Source: an uncultured Acetatifactor sp. (lineage in GTDB: Bacteria > Bacillota > Clostridia > Lachnospirales > Lachnospiraceae). From it: DNA of 64,000 nt. The translations under genes were made by a program, and so were the position numbers. This document shows positions 33,813 through 43,269 of this stretch, one piece after another. Under the pieces are notes generated by a model. It made no database searches and was not told the DNA's origin. It saw nothing but the letters and a program-made list of their open reading frames with translations. Where the stretch lies: assembly GCA_910577665.1 (NCBI GenBank), contig CAJTOJ010000009.1:57018-121017 (forward strand), given 5' to 3'. Every line of letters starts with the position of its first letter. Within the stretch, counting starts at the first letter, position 1.

Positions 33813-36755
33813 ATGAAGAAAGCGGGAAAAAGTAAACTAAACACCAGGATCATGAGCACGATCATTGTTGCGATGTTGTTCCAGATTGCTATATTTGTAA
33901 GCATTATTTTTGTGACGGAGACTCCGGGCAAACTGGATGCCAGTGCGAAGAAAATTCTGGAGAACATGGTTGACACCAGATGCAAAAGCCTGGAACAGAA
34001 TCTGCTGTCCTGGGCGTATCTGGATCATTTTGAAGAGAGTATCCAGGGGCTTTTGAACCGGTTCTCAACAGATACAGGGGAGACAGTCTCCAGGATGCTT
34101 GCCAGGGAAGATATCAGGAAGCAGTTTCTGAGCGAGAGCCTGCCTATTATCCTGGAGACATTGAGATCCAGGAATGTGACGGATTGTTTTGTTATCCTGG
34201 AGAATGGTACCGAGAACCATGATACGATATTCCTGCGGGATCTGAACCCGGCAGATGAATCACCGGAGAATTCGGATGTGATGGTGATGGCAGGAATCAG
34301 TGAATCCATGTTTGAGAGGGGACTGACCCTGGGGGATTCGTGGACCGAGCAGTTAAAGTTTACCCAGTCTGCAGGGAAGGTCTATGAGCAGGCGGTCAGT
34401 GTAGGAAATGCGCACGGGGAGGAAGCGGCAAGGTATCTGGGGCATTTCAGCAGTGCTTTTCGTCTGCGGGAAAATGATGCAGAGATGATTTCTTATATGA
34501 TACCCTTGATGGATGAAAAACAGTCTTGCATCGGTGTGATCGGAGTGGGGATCAGCCTGGACTATCTGCGGCATTTTCTGGATAGCAGGGAAATCGGCAT
34601 AGATGATATGGCAAGTTACTGCCTGGGATATGGCAGAGAGGATGGCAGTGGGGAGATTGTGCTGGTGCAGGGTGGAAGATTCCGGTCCGCATTTCCTTCC
34701 GGTTACCAGATTGCGGTGGGTGAGGCAGATAGCAACGAAGGTTTTTTAAGGATACGGGATGCAGATGCCTATCTGTATATGGCACCTATGCGTCTCTATG
34801 ATTCCAACACGCCCTTCGAAGACGAAGTGTGGTTCCTGGGTGGAATCGTGAGGGATTCTGTGATGACGTCCTCCTCTAAAAACCTGCTGACGGTGCTTGC
34901 CATGGCTTTTTTCATTTCCCTGGTGGTGAGCATCTGGGGAGCTTATGTGATTACAGGCCATATGACAAAACCCATCAAGGTTCTGATGAAGGGAATCCAG
35001 GAATTTTCCGTGGGGCATGTGGTACTGCCGCGCACACAGGTATATGAACTGGACCGGCTGGCAGAGGCTGTGGAGCGGCAGGGGGAGAAAGTAATCCGGG
35101 AGAGTGCCAGGCTGGTGGAAATCATTCACATATCGAATCTGCCCATTGGCATCATTGAACACGACAAGGAAGCAGACCAGGTACTTTTTGCAGGAGAACT
35201 GGCCAGTATGCTGGAGCTGCCTGAAGAAATGGGCGGTGAGTGCTATGTGGACCGTAAGCGGGCGGAGGAGCTCATAGAGGAGGTACTTTCCCGTATGCAG
35301 GTGGAAGAGGATGAGGAGGATGTGTACCTTCTGAACAGACATGACGGAGGTACCGCCTATATCTACATGGTGAGAAAGGATACAGAGAACGAGACGGTCT
35401 ATATCTTCCAGAATGTGACAGATACGGTGTTGGAGAAGAAGAAGATCCGTCATGAGATGGACTACGATGCCTTGACCAATCTCTACAACAGAAGTGCGTT
35501 CCGCCGGATTGTTTCCAGGCTGATGGAGAGTGGCCAGGCAGGACCTGGTGTGATGGCGGCCTGGGATCTGGATCATCTGAAATATGTGAATGACAGTTAT
35601 GGCCATGAAATGGGGGACCGGTATATCTGCCTGATGGCAGAGGCCCTGCGGTCTTATGCAGGGGGGAATTTTTATGCCACCAGAAGATCCGGGGATGAAT
35701 ATATGGCCTATTTCTGGGGTGAAGATGTCCAGAGCCTGCGGGAGAAGGTATTGCAGCTTCATGCCGGCTTTGTGGAACATAGGATACAGATAGGGGATGG
35801 CAGCCAGATCATTTTGTCTGCTTCCGGTGGTTTTGCCGTCTGTGGAAGGGATGGCACCACCTATGAAGAACTGTCTCAGAATGCGGATTTTGCCCTGTAC
35901 GAGAGTAAGCGCAAAGCCAAGGGCAGCATCAATGAATTCAACTGGGAGAGCTATGAGAAAGACAATATTTTAATGCAGGGTGTGGGAGAGCTGAACCGTA
36001 TTCTGCGGGAGAATACAGTGCGTTATGTCTATTTGCCCATTGTATCTGTGAAGGACGGTTCTGTCTATGGCTATGAGGCGCTGATCCGTCCGGTTTCAGA
36101 TATGATCCTGGGTCCTGCGGAGCTGCTACGTCTGGCGGAGAGCCAGTCCAGGCTGGGGCAGGTAGAACGCTTGACATGGCTCTGTGCTTTGCAGGATTTC
36201 TTCCAGATACAGATGCTGCCGGAACATATCCATCTGTTTCTGAATTCCATTCCAAGCCAGTGCCTGACCATCGGGGAATTTGAGGCAGTGGAGAAACAGT
36301 ATGGGGAGAAGCTGAAACGGGTGGTGGTGGAGCTGACCGAGAATGCCCGGGCTGAGAAGGAGATTGAGGAGCGCAAGACCCAGTTCTGCAGGAAGAACAA
36401 TATGCAGATTGCCCTGGACGATTTTGGTGCAGGCTACAGCAACAGTGATGTTCTGATGAACCGTAGCCTGGATTTTGTAAAGATCAACGGCGGTATCATC
36501 AGTGGGATCCATACAGATGTCACCGCACAGGAATATGTACGTGGTATCATCAATTATTGCCATGGGAATGGCCTGTGGGTAGTAGCGGAAGGGATCGAGG
36601 ATAATGACGAACTGGCAAAGGTAGTGGAACTGGGGGTAGACTATGTGCAGGGACTTATCTTCGGGGAACCGGAGTTCGAACCCGGCAGGACAGATTTTTC
36701 AGAGGAACTGTCAAAAGTCCAGGCAGGCCATGTGTCGTGCAGAAACGGAAGGTGA
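33813..36755 (+). CDS. Membrane-bound GGDEF-EAL protein, probable c-di-GMP phosphodiesterase
   Basis: About 980 residues. A first helix (about 15-36), an extracytoplasmic sensor part of about 330 residues and a second helix (about 365-385) are followed by a HAMP-like stretch, a PAS-like segment, GGDEF and EAL domains. The GGDEF motif is altered to SGDEY (626-630). The EAL domain looks active: E755-A-L, E840LTE843, D869DFGAGYS. It probably hydrolyses c-di-GMP in response to an outside signal, perhaps relayed by the upstream binding protein. The ATG at 33813 follows GGGGGAAGG; other in-frame starts exist at 33777 and 33792. Confidence 0.88.
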   Translation: MKKAGKSKLNTRIMSTIIVAMLFQIAIFVSIIFVTETPGKLDASAKKILENMVDTRCKSLEQNLLSWAYLDHFEESIQGLLNRFSTDTGETVSRMLAREDIRKQFLSESLPIILETLRSRNVTDCFVILENGTENHDTIFLRDLNPADESPENSDVMVMAGISESMFERGLTLGDSWTEQLKFTQSAGKVYEQAVSVGNAHGEEAARYLGHFSSAFRLRENDAEMISYMIPLMDEKQSCIGVIGVGISLDYLRHFLDSREIGIDDMASYCLGYGREDGSGEIVLVQGGRFRSAFPSGYQIAVGEADSNEGFLRIRDADAYLYMAPMRLYDSNTPFEDEVWFLGGIVRDSVMTSSSKNLLTVLAMAFFISLVVSIWGAYVITGHMTKPIKVLMKGIQEFSVGHVVLPRTQVYELDRLAEAVERQGEKVIRESARLVEIIHISNLPIGIIEHDKEADQVLFAGELASMLELPEEMGGECYVDRKRAEELIEEVLSRMQVEEDEEDVYLLNRHDGGTAYIYMVRKDTENETVYIFQNVTDTVLEKKKIRHEMDYDALTNLYNRSAFRRIVSRLMESGQAGPGVMAAWDLDHLKYVNDSYGHEMGDRYICLMAEALRSYAGGNFYATRRSGDEYMAYFWGEDVQSLREKVLQLHAGFVEHRIQIGDGSQIILSASGGFAVCGRDGTTYEELSQNADFALYESKRKAKGSINEFNWESYEKDNILMQGVGELNRILRENTVRYVYLPIVSVKDGSVYGYEALIRPVSDMILGPAELLRLAESQSRLGQVERLTWLCALQDFFQIQMLPEHIHLFLNSIPSQCLTIGEFEAVEKQYGEKLKRVVVELTENARAEKEIEERKTQFCRKNNMQIALDDFGAGYSNSDVLMNRSLDFVKINGGIISGIHTDVTAQEYVRGIINYCHGNGLWVVAEGIEDNDELAKVVELGVDYVQGLIFGEPEFEPGRTDFSEELSKVQAGHVSCRNGR

Positions 36756-36756
36756 C

Positions 36757-39336
36757 ATGGAAATTGAAAAGATCCTGGGGCAGGTGGATGCCCTGTATGG
36801 GGAAAACAAAGGCATGGAGGCGGAGCAGTTGATGCAGGAAAGCATTGCCGCAGCTGTGCAGGAGCAGGATGATGAAAGCCTGCTGCAGCTTCTGAATGAA
36901 CTTCTGGGATATTACAGGGAGACCAGCCAGAAGGAGAATGCTTTTCAGATTGCCGGCCAGGCCATGGCCCAGGCAGAGCGTATGGGGCTGAAGGGGACGC
37001 TTCCCTATGCCACCACACTGTTGAATGTGGCCAATGCCTTCCGGGCAGGGAACAGGCTTTCAGAATCCCTGGAACTATACCGGGAGGTGCAGGGCATCTA
37101 TGAGAAACTGCTGGCACCAGATCATATGTTTATGGCAGGATTACAGAACAACATCAGTCTTCTATACCAGGAGATGGAAGAGTATGGCAAGGCAAAGGTC
37201 TGCCAGTTAAGGGCTCTGGAAATTGCCAGGGACAAAGGGGCGGATTATGAGCTGGGAGTGACCTATGCCAACCTGGCGGCTACCTGTGTGCAGATGGGGG
37301 ACGCTGAGGAAGGTGGACGTTATGCCAGGGAAGCCGTAAAAGTATTCCAGGCCATGGGAGTGGAGGACAGCCATTATGGTGCTGCCCTTGCTGCCCTGGG
37401 AGCCTGCTGCTATCAGCAGGGAAAATACCAGGAGGCCTATGGGTATTACCGTCATGCCATGGAACTGGTAGAACAGGGCATTGGCAGGAATGAGGGGTAT
37501 TACAGGCTGAAGGAGCATGTGAAGAACTGCGAGAGGGCTTTGAGGGAGACAGAGGGCCGCAGTATGCCGGTGGGAAGCCAGGAAGCGGTAGCCGGGAATG
37601 GTACGGCCCGGCAAACAGTGTCCGGGGAGCTGGGAAAGCAGGAAGCGGTATCCGGGGAGAGCAGGAAAGAAGCTGTATTCCAGGGCCGGGAAGGCAGGGA
37701 AATGGAAGGATGGGAACAGGAGGCCGGATGTGGTCTGGGACTGATACTGGCCAGGGAATACTATGAGACTTATGGACGCCCCATGATCCGGGAGCTGTTC
37801 CCTGCATATGAGGGGAAGATTGCTGTGGGCCTGGCGGGACGGGGCTCTGACTGTTTCGGCTACGATGACGCCGCATCCAGGGATCATGACTGGGGTCCGG
37901 AGTTCTGTATGTGGGTTACAGAGGATACCTATGAGGCCATAGGGGAAAGTCTGCAGGCGGCCTATGATAAGCTGCCCACAGAGTATCGTGGTTACAGAAG
38001 AGGCAGGACGGTAAGTGGCAGGAACCGGCGGGGGGGGTTGCGCATCCCGGCATTTTACAGAGAGCTGACAGGCGCTGCACAGTATGAGGAGCTGGATTGG
38101 AGACAGGTAAATGACTATGGGCTGGCTGAGGCGGTGAATGGCCAGGTGTTCCGGGACGATGAGGGCATCTTCTCGGCATACCGGCAGAAGCTGATGCGGG
38201 GATATCCCCAGGAGATACAGTATCTGAAGCTGGCGGAGGGGGTGGCCAGGGTTGCACAGGTACTCCAGTACAATAGTGGTAGGATGTTGTCCAGGGGGGA
38301 TGCGTTGTCTGCACGGATGTTCATATGGGAGGGCATCAAAGAGTCCATGAAGCTACAGCATTACATGGAGGGCAGGTACCCGCCCCATGACAAATGGCTG
38401 CACAGGAGTCTGCTGGAGTCAGCATCTGGCCAGAAGCTGGAGAGGCTGCTTTTGCAGCTTGCAGATGCGGTATCCAGAACGCCTGCAAAGCCCTTTGGCA
38501 TACAGGGGGATTCATCTGGAACAAAGGAGGCGGCAGGTGGAAAGCAGGGATGGGAGATGCTTCCGGAGGAAGCCATGGACTGGGGAGAGGAAGTGGCGAA
38601 GCTGGCAGAACAGGTAGGTGCCTGTTTTGCCATGGAACTGTATAGCCGGGACTGGATCAGCGACATAGACCCTTATCTGGATGCCCACAGCAAGGAGCTG
38701 CTTTACAAGGCATCCCTGTGTACCAGGGACAGGGAAGACCTGGCCCTGGACATTGCAAGATTGGAGTTTGAAGCCTTTGACAAGGTACACAACGAAGGAG
38801 GGCGGGCAAGCTGCCAGAATGACTGGCCTACCTTTTCCATCATGCGTAAGAGCCAGTACCTTACCTGGAACAGGACCATGCTGATGCAGTACCTGTATGA
38901 TTTTCACCGGGAATACGCGCTGGGACACAATCTCATTGAGGAGAAATATGGCAGGATGATGGAGAGTACGGCTCCAGAGTCCTATGAGAAGATCAAAGAG
39001 TATTTCCCGTTACTTACAGAAGAAAAGAAAGCCATCATCAGTCAGATCTGTGACATGCAGGTGGCATGGATGGAAGAATTTGCCGGGCGTTATCCTGCCC
39101 TGGCAGACAATGCCAGAAGCATTCACACTTATGAGGACAATCCGTTTGACACTTCTTATGAGACATATCTGCGGGGGGAACTGGGTACCTACTCGGACAA
39201 GATGCTGGAACTTTATGGCAGGTATGTGGTGCAATATGCCAGGGAAGGAAAAAACCTGGCGGAGGATATTATGACGAACAGTGTACACATGTATGGATAT
39301 GAAAGCCTGGAGGAGGCTGAGCGTAAGGTCAGGTGA
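36757..39336 (+). CDS. TPR-DUF4037-DUF4125 fusion protein
   Basis: 859 residues starting one base after the GGDEF-EAL stop, so cotranslated. Residues 1 to about 265 are TPR-like helical repeats. A low-complexity Gly/Glu linker (about 268-320) follows. Residues about 330-560 match the DUF4037 pattern, a nucleotidyltransferase-like fold, with YDDAASRDHDWGPEF (D376 and D378 as the DxD pair). Residues about 640-855 resemble DUF4125 (CLCTRDREDLALDIARLEFE, then DNARSIHTYEDNPFDTSYETYLRGEL). No signal peptide: cytoplasmic. The reaction is unknown. The domain names are from recalled motifs. Confidence 0.8.
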   Translation: MEIEKILGQVDALYGENKGMEAEQLMQESIAAAVQEQDDESLLQLLNELLGYYRETSQKENAFQIAGQAMAQAERMGLKGTLPYATTLLNVANAFRAGNRLSESLELYREVQGIYEKLLAPDHMFMAGLQNNISLLYQEMEEYGKAKVCQLRALEIARDKGADYELGVTYANLAATCVQMGDAEEGGRYAREAVKVFQAMGVEDSHYGAALAALGACCYQQGKYQEAYGYYRHAMELVEQGIGRNEGYYRLKEHVKNCERALRETEGRSMPVGSQEAVAGNGTARQTVSGELGKQEAVSGESRKEAVFQGREGREMEGWEQEAGCGLGLILAREYYETYGRPMIRELFPAYEGKIAVGLAGRGSDCFGYDDAASRDHDWGPEFCMWVTEDTYEAIGESLQAAYDKLPTEYRGYRRGRTVSGRNRRGGLRIPAFYRELTGAAQYEELDWRQVNDYGLAEAVNGQVFRDDEGIFSAYRQKLMRGYPQEIQYLKLAEGVARVAQVLQYNSGRMLSRGDALSARMFIWEGIKESMKLQHYMEGRYPPHDKWLHRSLLESASGQKLERLLLQLADAVSRTPAKPFGIQGDSSGTKEAAGGKQGWEMLPEEAMDWGEEVAKLAEQVGACFAMELYSRDWISDIDPYLDAHSKELLYKASLCTRDREDLALDIARLEFEAFDKVHNEGGRASCQNDWPTFSIMRKSQYLTWNRTMLMQYLYDFHREYALGHNLIEEKYGRMMESTAPESYEKIKEYFPLLTEEKKAIISQICDMQVAWMEEFAGRYPALADNARSIHTYEDNPFDTSYETYLRGELGTYSDKMLELYGRYVVQYAREGKNLAEDIMTNSVHMYGYESLEEAERKVR

Positions 39337-39365
39337 TGACAGGCTGTAAAAGGAATTTACACAGT

Positions 39366-39404
39366 ACCGTGTTTCCGTGTGGGAAAGACATATGGAAACA
39401 CGGT
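39366..39404 (+). terminator. Hairpin after the DUF4125 gene, possible terminator
   Basis: ACCGTGTTTCC (39366-39376) pairs perfectly with GGAAACACGGT (39394-39404) across a 17 nt loop. It is followed by AAAATT rather than a T-run, so termination may be weak or the hairpin may serve RNA stability. Confidence 0.45.
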
Positions 39405-39491
39405 AAAATTATGCCATTAAAGCGATTTGAATATAAGAAAAACCGGCATTTTTGGCGGGTTACGATAAAATTCTACAAATTCATTTTTGAG

Positions 39492-39520
39492 TTGACATGT
39501 TCTAACATTTCCATTAAAAT
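39492..39520 (+). promoter_or_regulatory. Promoter of the envelope-protein cluster
   Basis: TTGACA (39492-39497), 17 bp, TAAAAT (39515-39520), in an AT-rich stretch 39 bp before the next start codon. This is the best match to consensus in the region, and no terminator follows until past 46.9 kb. Confidence 0.8.
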
Positions 39521-39558
39521 ATAAAAATATTATAAAATTCTTATGAAGGAGAGGGAAA

Positions 39559-39978
39559 ATGAAAAATATTCTGAAGCAGTTCAGTTTCTGGATTGCGCTG
39601 GTGTGCTTTGGTGCGGCAATTGCCCTGGCAGTGGTAAGCAGTATCAGAAATCCCGGCATACCAGCCATAGACAGGCTGGAACGAGGTATGAATAGACATG
39701 ACATAAAGAGTATCATACCTTGTTTTTCGCCCGAAGTACAAGAGGATTTGCGGGCTGAGCTGAGTCTGTATGACAGCATGGATGTGGACATGTTCGGCGA
39801 ACTTCCGAAGGATCGCAGTGTCAATCTGATCTACGGAGAGACCATCACGGACCAGGAAGGGGATAGCACCGTTCCTGTTTTTATGGTCTATATGAAAGAC
39901 GGGATCTGTGAGGACGCAGATTTAGATGAAATAGATCTGGTTGAGGTAGATGGTAAGCTCTATCTGGAAGATTTTTGA
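39559..39978 (+). CDS. Small membrane-anchored or secreted protein, unknown
   Basis: 139 residues. One N-terminal helix (about 9-28) is followed by an extracytoplasmic domain of about 110 residues that is acidic (ends DLDEIDLVEVDGKLYLEDF) and resembles the small SnoaL/NTF2-like domains seen in such anchored proteins, though no family is certain. AAGGAGAGGG precedes the ATG. It opens the envelope cluster and lies 31 bp before the next gene. Confidence 0.7.
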   Translation: MKNILKQFSFWIALVCFGAAIALAVVSSIRNPGIPAIDRLERGMNRHDIKSIIPCFSPEVQEDLRAELSLYDSMDVDMFGELPKDRSVNLIYGETITDQEGDSTVPVFMVYMKDGICEDADLDEIDLVEVDGKLYLEDF

Positions 39979-40009
39979 TTCATAAGTGCGCACACAGGGG
40001 GATGTTAAA

Positions 40010-42286
40010 ATGAAAAAAATACTGAAAAAGATAGGGAACCGGTTTCCCATATTCTGTGGGGCAGTTCTGCTGATGCTTCTTCTGGCGGGCTGTAGCGCAG
40101 GTTCCACCATAGATGCGAACCTTGTGATCAACAAGGATCTGTCCGGTATACGGCAGATGAACATAACCATCAGCGAAGATGTTTTCCAGGAATATTTTAC
40201 AGGTAGTATTGAAGACTTAAACAACCTGATCGGGCAGAGCTGTCCACAGGGTATGACATGGATTTACAGTGAGGAAGGCGGTGTGAAGCAGTACAATATG
40301 GAGATCGCTTTCTCCTCCCCGGAGGACTACAGGGAGAAGGTGACATCCATTCTGGGCAGTGAACCTGAACAGCTTGAGATTGCTGCACCGGATACAGTGT
40401 GGGCCAGCGGCATCAGTGTGGCAGAGAGCTTCACCAATCAGGATCTGTTAAAGTGGATGCGGGATCTGCTGGTGGGCAATGGTTTTGTGCCAGAAGACCG
40501 GGCAAATATGATCTTTTCTGACGGAACCACCAACGTGGTGTATGGAGATCAGACCTACAGGACGGGCAACAGGATCAATGTAAATGAAGTGGAGTATGTG
40601 ACCATTGATTCCATGCGGATCATGACCCAGGTGAATGACCTGGGGGATTACAGCCGCCAGGTGGTGATCCAGATCCCGGCCTCTTCCATGAATAAAAAGG
40701 GAGAGGAAATCAAGGCATTTATGGATGGGGTAGTGCCTGTTTCTGCAACAGGAACCTGGGAGGAAGGTGAGGAGAAGACGGTTTTCACTGTCTCTGCACA
40801 GCAGATGGATCCAGCCGCACTGGCCGCATTCAACACTGCGGTCTTCGTCTCCCCGGAGTGCACAGTGGCCAGTACAGATGTGTCATCCTATTTTTCCCCG
40901 TTTACTTTTGGGGCGCATCTGACAGAGCATATTGACCTGTCCGGGTACCTGGCAGGGGATTATAGTAGTTTCAATGTCAGTTATGAGGTATTGATGCCAG
41001 AGGGCTACCAGGTTTATAGTTCCTCTGACGGGATCTCCCAGGATTACAGTGGAAGATTTTCGGAGGAAAGCGGCTATTATGTAATGAGAGAAGACTGGTG
41101 CAACGGCCAGCCCATGGATTACTCCATTCAGGTCCAGAAAAGGTACAAAGTACAGGAGCTGGCTGTGGAGACAGCAAGACACCTGGGCGGGGATCTGACC
41201 AGAACCAGCAGTTTCGTGCTGGAGAAGATACCTACAGAGGAAGAACAGCAGGCCATGATCCGGGCGGTGGAAGCCAGGGCCGGTGTGGAAGCTTCGGAGG
41301 AGACATCCCCTGAGGAGGGGGCAGTGCCAGAGGATACAGAGGTGGCGGCCGGGGAAGATGCCGGAGGGCCGGATACCCAGACACCGGAAGATACCGTTCC
41401 AGAAGAAGCAGAGACACCACAAGAGGAAGAGAAGGAACCAGAAGTGGCAGAGGTTACCGTTTCCGGGGAACTTGTGGAGGACGTCTTCCAGGTGGTGGTC
41501 AGCCAGAAGGGAAGTCCGGAGGCCATCAGCAGGAGCACGGATCAGTTGTTTGAAGAGGCAGGCACTTTGGTCTATGCTGTGGACCGGGAATTCTGGAAGG
41601 TGAAGAAACAGGAAGCCTTTGCAGAGAGTATTACCTTTGGCAATTTGCTGGAACATGTGACAGAGGATTTCAGGATCCTGTATACCTTGAAGCTGGGAAT
41701 GTTCCGGGATATGCAGTATTGTTCCAATGAGGATGTCCAGATGGAGGGTGGTACCTTGAGCATGGAGACAAGCAGCGGCAGGGTATCTGTGACTTACGTG
41801 GGAACGAAGCTGGATCTTCTGGCCATTCTGTTCTGGGTGCTGGTGGGACTTGGCCTGCTGAACCTGCTGATCTTGCTGGTGAAGGCAGGGGTGTTCAGAA
41901 AACTGCCAAAGATACAGGTAAAACAGGCAGGTGCTGCGGTAACAACAGCGGCGATTCCGGAGGCTGGGACAGTACCCATGGCTTCAGCACAGCCGGATGT
42001 GACTGCCACAACAGCAGTTCCTGTCACAGAGCCTGTCCAGATAGTGCAACCCTTCCAGACAGAGGCGGCAGCCCAGATGACAGAAGTTGCGGTTCAGGAA
42101 GGTGTCCAGTCAGGGGCAACAGCCCAGACAGCCACTGTGATCCGGGATAGCATCCAGGCAGTCACGCTGACCCGGCCAGAAGGAGCAGCAGGTAATCAGA
42201 CAGCCTGCTTCTGCCCGAAATGTGGTACTCCCAGGGAAGCAGGTGCTATGTTCTGCGAAGAGTGTGGCAACAGGTTTGAAGAATAA
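40010..42286 (+). CDS. Large lipoprotein with C-terminal cytoplasmic zinc ribbon
   Basis: 758 residues. The signal peptide ends in LAGC (C28), so the N-terminus is lipid-anchored outside. A beta-rich outer part (about 30-590) contains an acidic low-complexity insert (about 425-485). One helix (about 603-623) then crosses the membrane, leaving an Ala/Thr/Val-rich tail and a zinc ribbon at the very end (C735, C738, C749, C752 in CPKCGTPREAGAMFCEEC) in the cytoplasm. The ATG at 40010 is favoured over the in-frame GTG at 39986. A two-sided anchor is unusual and suggests a signalling or scaffold role. Family not recognised. Confidence 0.75.
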   Translation: MKKILKKIGNRFPIFCGAVLLMLLLAGCSAGSTIDANLVINKDLSGIRQMNITISEDVFQEYFTGSIEDLNNLIGQSCPQGMTWIYSEEGGVKQYNMEIAFSSPEDYREKVTSILGSEPEQLEIAAPDTVWASGISVAESFTNQDLLKWMRDLLVGNGFVPEDRANMIFSDGTTNVVYGDQTYRTGNRINVNEVEYVTIDSMRIMTQVNDLGDYSRQVVIQIPASSMNKKGEEIKAFMDGVVPVSATGTWEEGEEKTVFTVSAQQMDPAALAAFNTAVFVSPECTVASTDVSSYFSPFTFGAHLTEHIDLSGYLAGDYSSFNVSYEVLMPEGYQVYSSSDGISQDYSGRFSEESGYYVMREDWCNGQPMDYSIQVQKRYKVQELAVETARHLGGDLTRTSSFVLEKIPTEEEQQAMIRAVEARAGVEASEETSPEEGAVPEDTEVAAGEDAGGPDTQTPEDTVPEEAETPQEEEKEPEVAEVTVSGELVEDVFQVVVSQKGSPEAISRSTDQLFEEAGTLVYAVDREFWKVKKQEAFAESITFGNLLEHVTEDFRILYTLKLGMFRDMQYCSNEDVQMEGGTLSMETSSGRVSVTYVGTKLDLLAILFWVLVGLGLLNLLILLVKAGVFRKLPKIQVKQAGAAVTTAAIPEAGTVPMASAQPDVTATTAVPVTEPVQIVQPFQTEAAAQMTEVAVQEGVQSGATAQTATVIRDSIQAVTLTRPEGAAGNQTACFCPKCGTPREAGAMFCEECGNRFEE

Positions 42287-42355
42287 GCGTTATTGGATTG
42301 TTTTTGTTCTTATTACAATATATATGTTACATCAAGTAAAAGGAGGAAATGTATA

Positions 42356-43267
42356 ATGGCATTTTGCAAGTATTGTGGCAAACAGTTAAACGAGGGACAG
42401 GTGTGTGACTGTCCAGGTTCCGTGGCAGCGGCAGGAGCTGCCCAGCCGGTAACCCCGGCGCCCGCTCCAGCGCCTGCTCCGGCGCCAGTACCCACTCCCG
42501 CCCCGGCGGCAGGTCCTGCACAGGGAACCACCCAGCAGACAACAGGACAGCAGGCTACGGGACAGACCACCATCAATATCACGCTGCCGGACAAGGAGAA
42601 GGTGACTGCCACGGCGAAGAATGCCTGGGACAGCATCATTGGCATCTTGAAGAAGCCCGCCACGGAAGGTGCAGCATTTGTGGCCAGGGCAGATCTTACC
42701 CTCTCCATCTGCCTGATTGTGATACAGGCTGTATGTTCTGCCCTGTTTGGCGCATTTTTTGTGGGGAAGGTCAACGGCTTGATCAGATGGGCCGGTGAAA
42801 TTAAGTTCTCCGGGATTAAGGCATTTTTCCTGACATTGCTGTTCTCCGTTATCTTCTCTGCCATTTTGATGCTGCTTTTCTGGCTGGCAGGCTTGATTAC
42901 GAAGATGAAGACAAACTGGAAGCAGATGCTGGCCCTGGTGGCAGTGCGTTCTGTTGTCCTGGTACCCCTTATCCTGGTCAGTGCACTCTTGATGCTTATC
43001 AGCATTTTCACTGGAATGCTGGTAGGATTCCCTGTTTTCTATGGTGCAAACCTTCTTGGCATGCTGGCCCTGGTATCAGCAATCCGGGGTGTGGAGGGAT
43101 GCAGTGACAATAAGGCTGTCTATGTGGTATTCGTGGTGTCTGTGATCTTCATGATGGTGAGCATCTGGCTGGGACTGAAAGAAGCGCCTGCATATCTGCC
43201 GTCTTCTATTAGGGAAGGCATGGACGGATTGAGAATGCTGGATTCCCTCATGAATAATATATTCTAA
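42356..43267 (+). CDS. Zinc-ribbon Yip1-like membrane protein
   Basis: 303 residues. The N-terminus MAFCKYCGKQLNEGQVCDC has three or four zinc ligands. An Ala-Pro repeat linker (about 28-55) follows, then five or so helices from about residue 120, arranged like the Yip1/DUF1282 group. The ATG at 42356 follows AAAAGGAGGAAATG. It probably sits in the membrane with a cytoplasmic metal-binding end, like its neighbours. Confidence 0.75.
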   Translation: MAFCKYCGKQLNEGQVCDCPGSVAAAGAAQPVTPAPAPAPAPAPVPTPAPAAGPAQGTTQQTTGQQATGQTTINITLPDKEKVTATAKNAWDSIIGILKKPATEGAAFVARADLTLSICLIVIQAVCSALFGAFFVGKVNGLIRWAGEIKFSGIKAFFLTLLFSVIFSAILMLLFWLAGLITKMKTNWKQMLALVAVRSVVLVPLILVSALLMLISIFTGMLVGFPVFYGANLLGMLALVSAIRGVEGCSDNKAVYVVFVVSVIFMMVSIWLGLKEAPAYLPSSIREGMDGLRMLDSLMNNIF

Positions 43268-43269
43268 GT

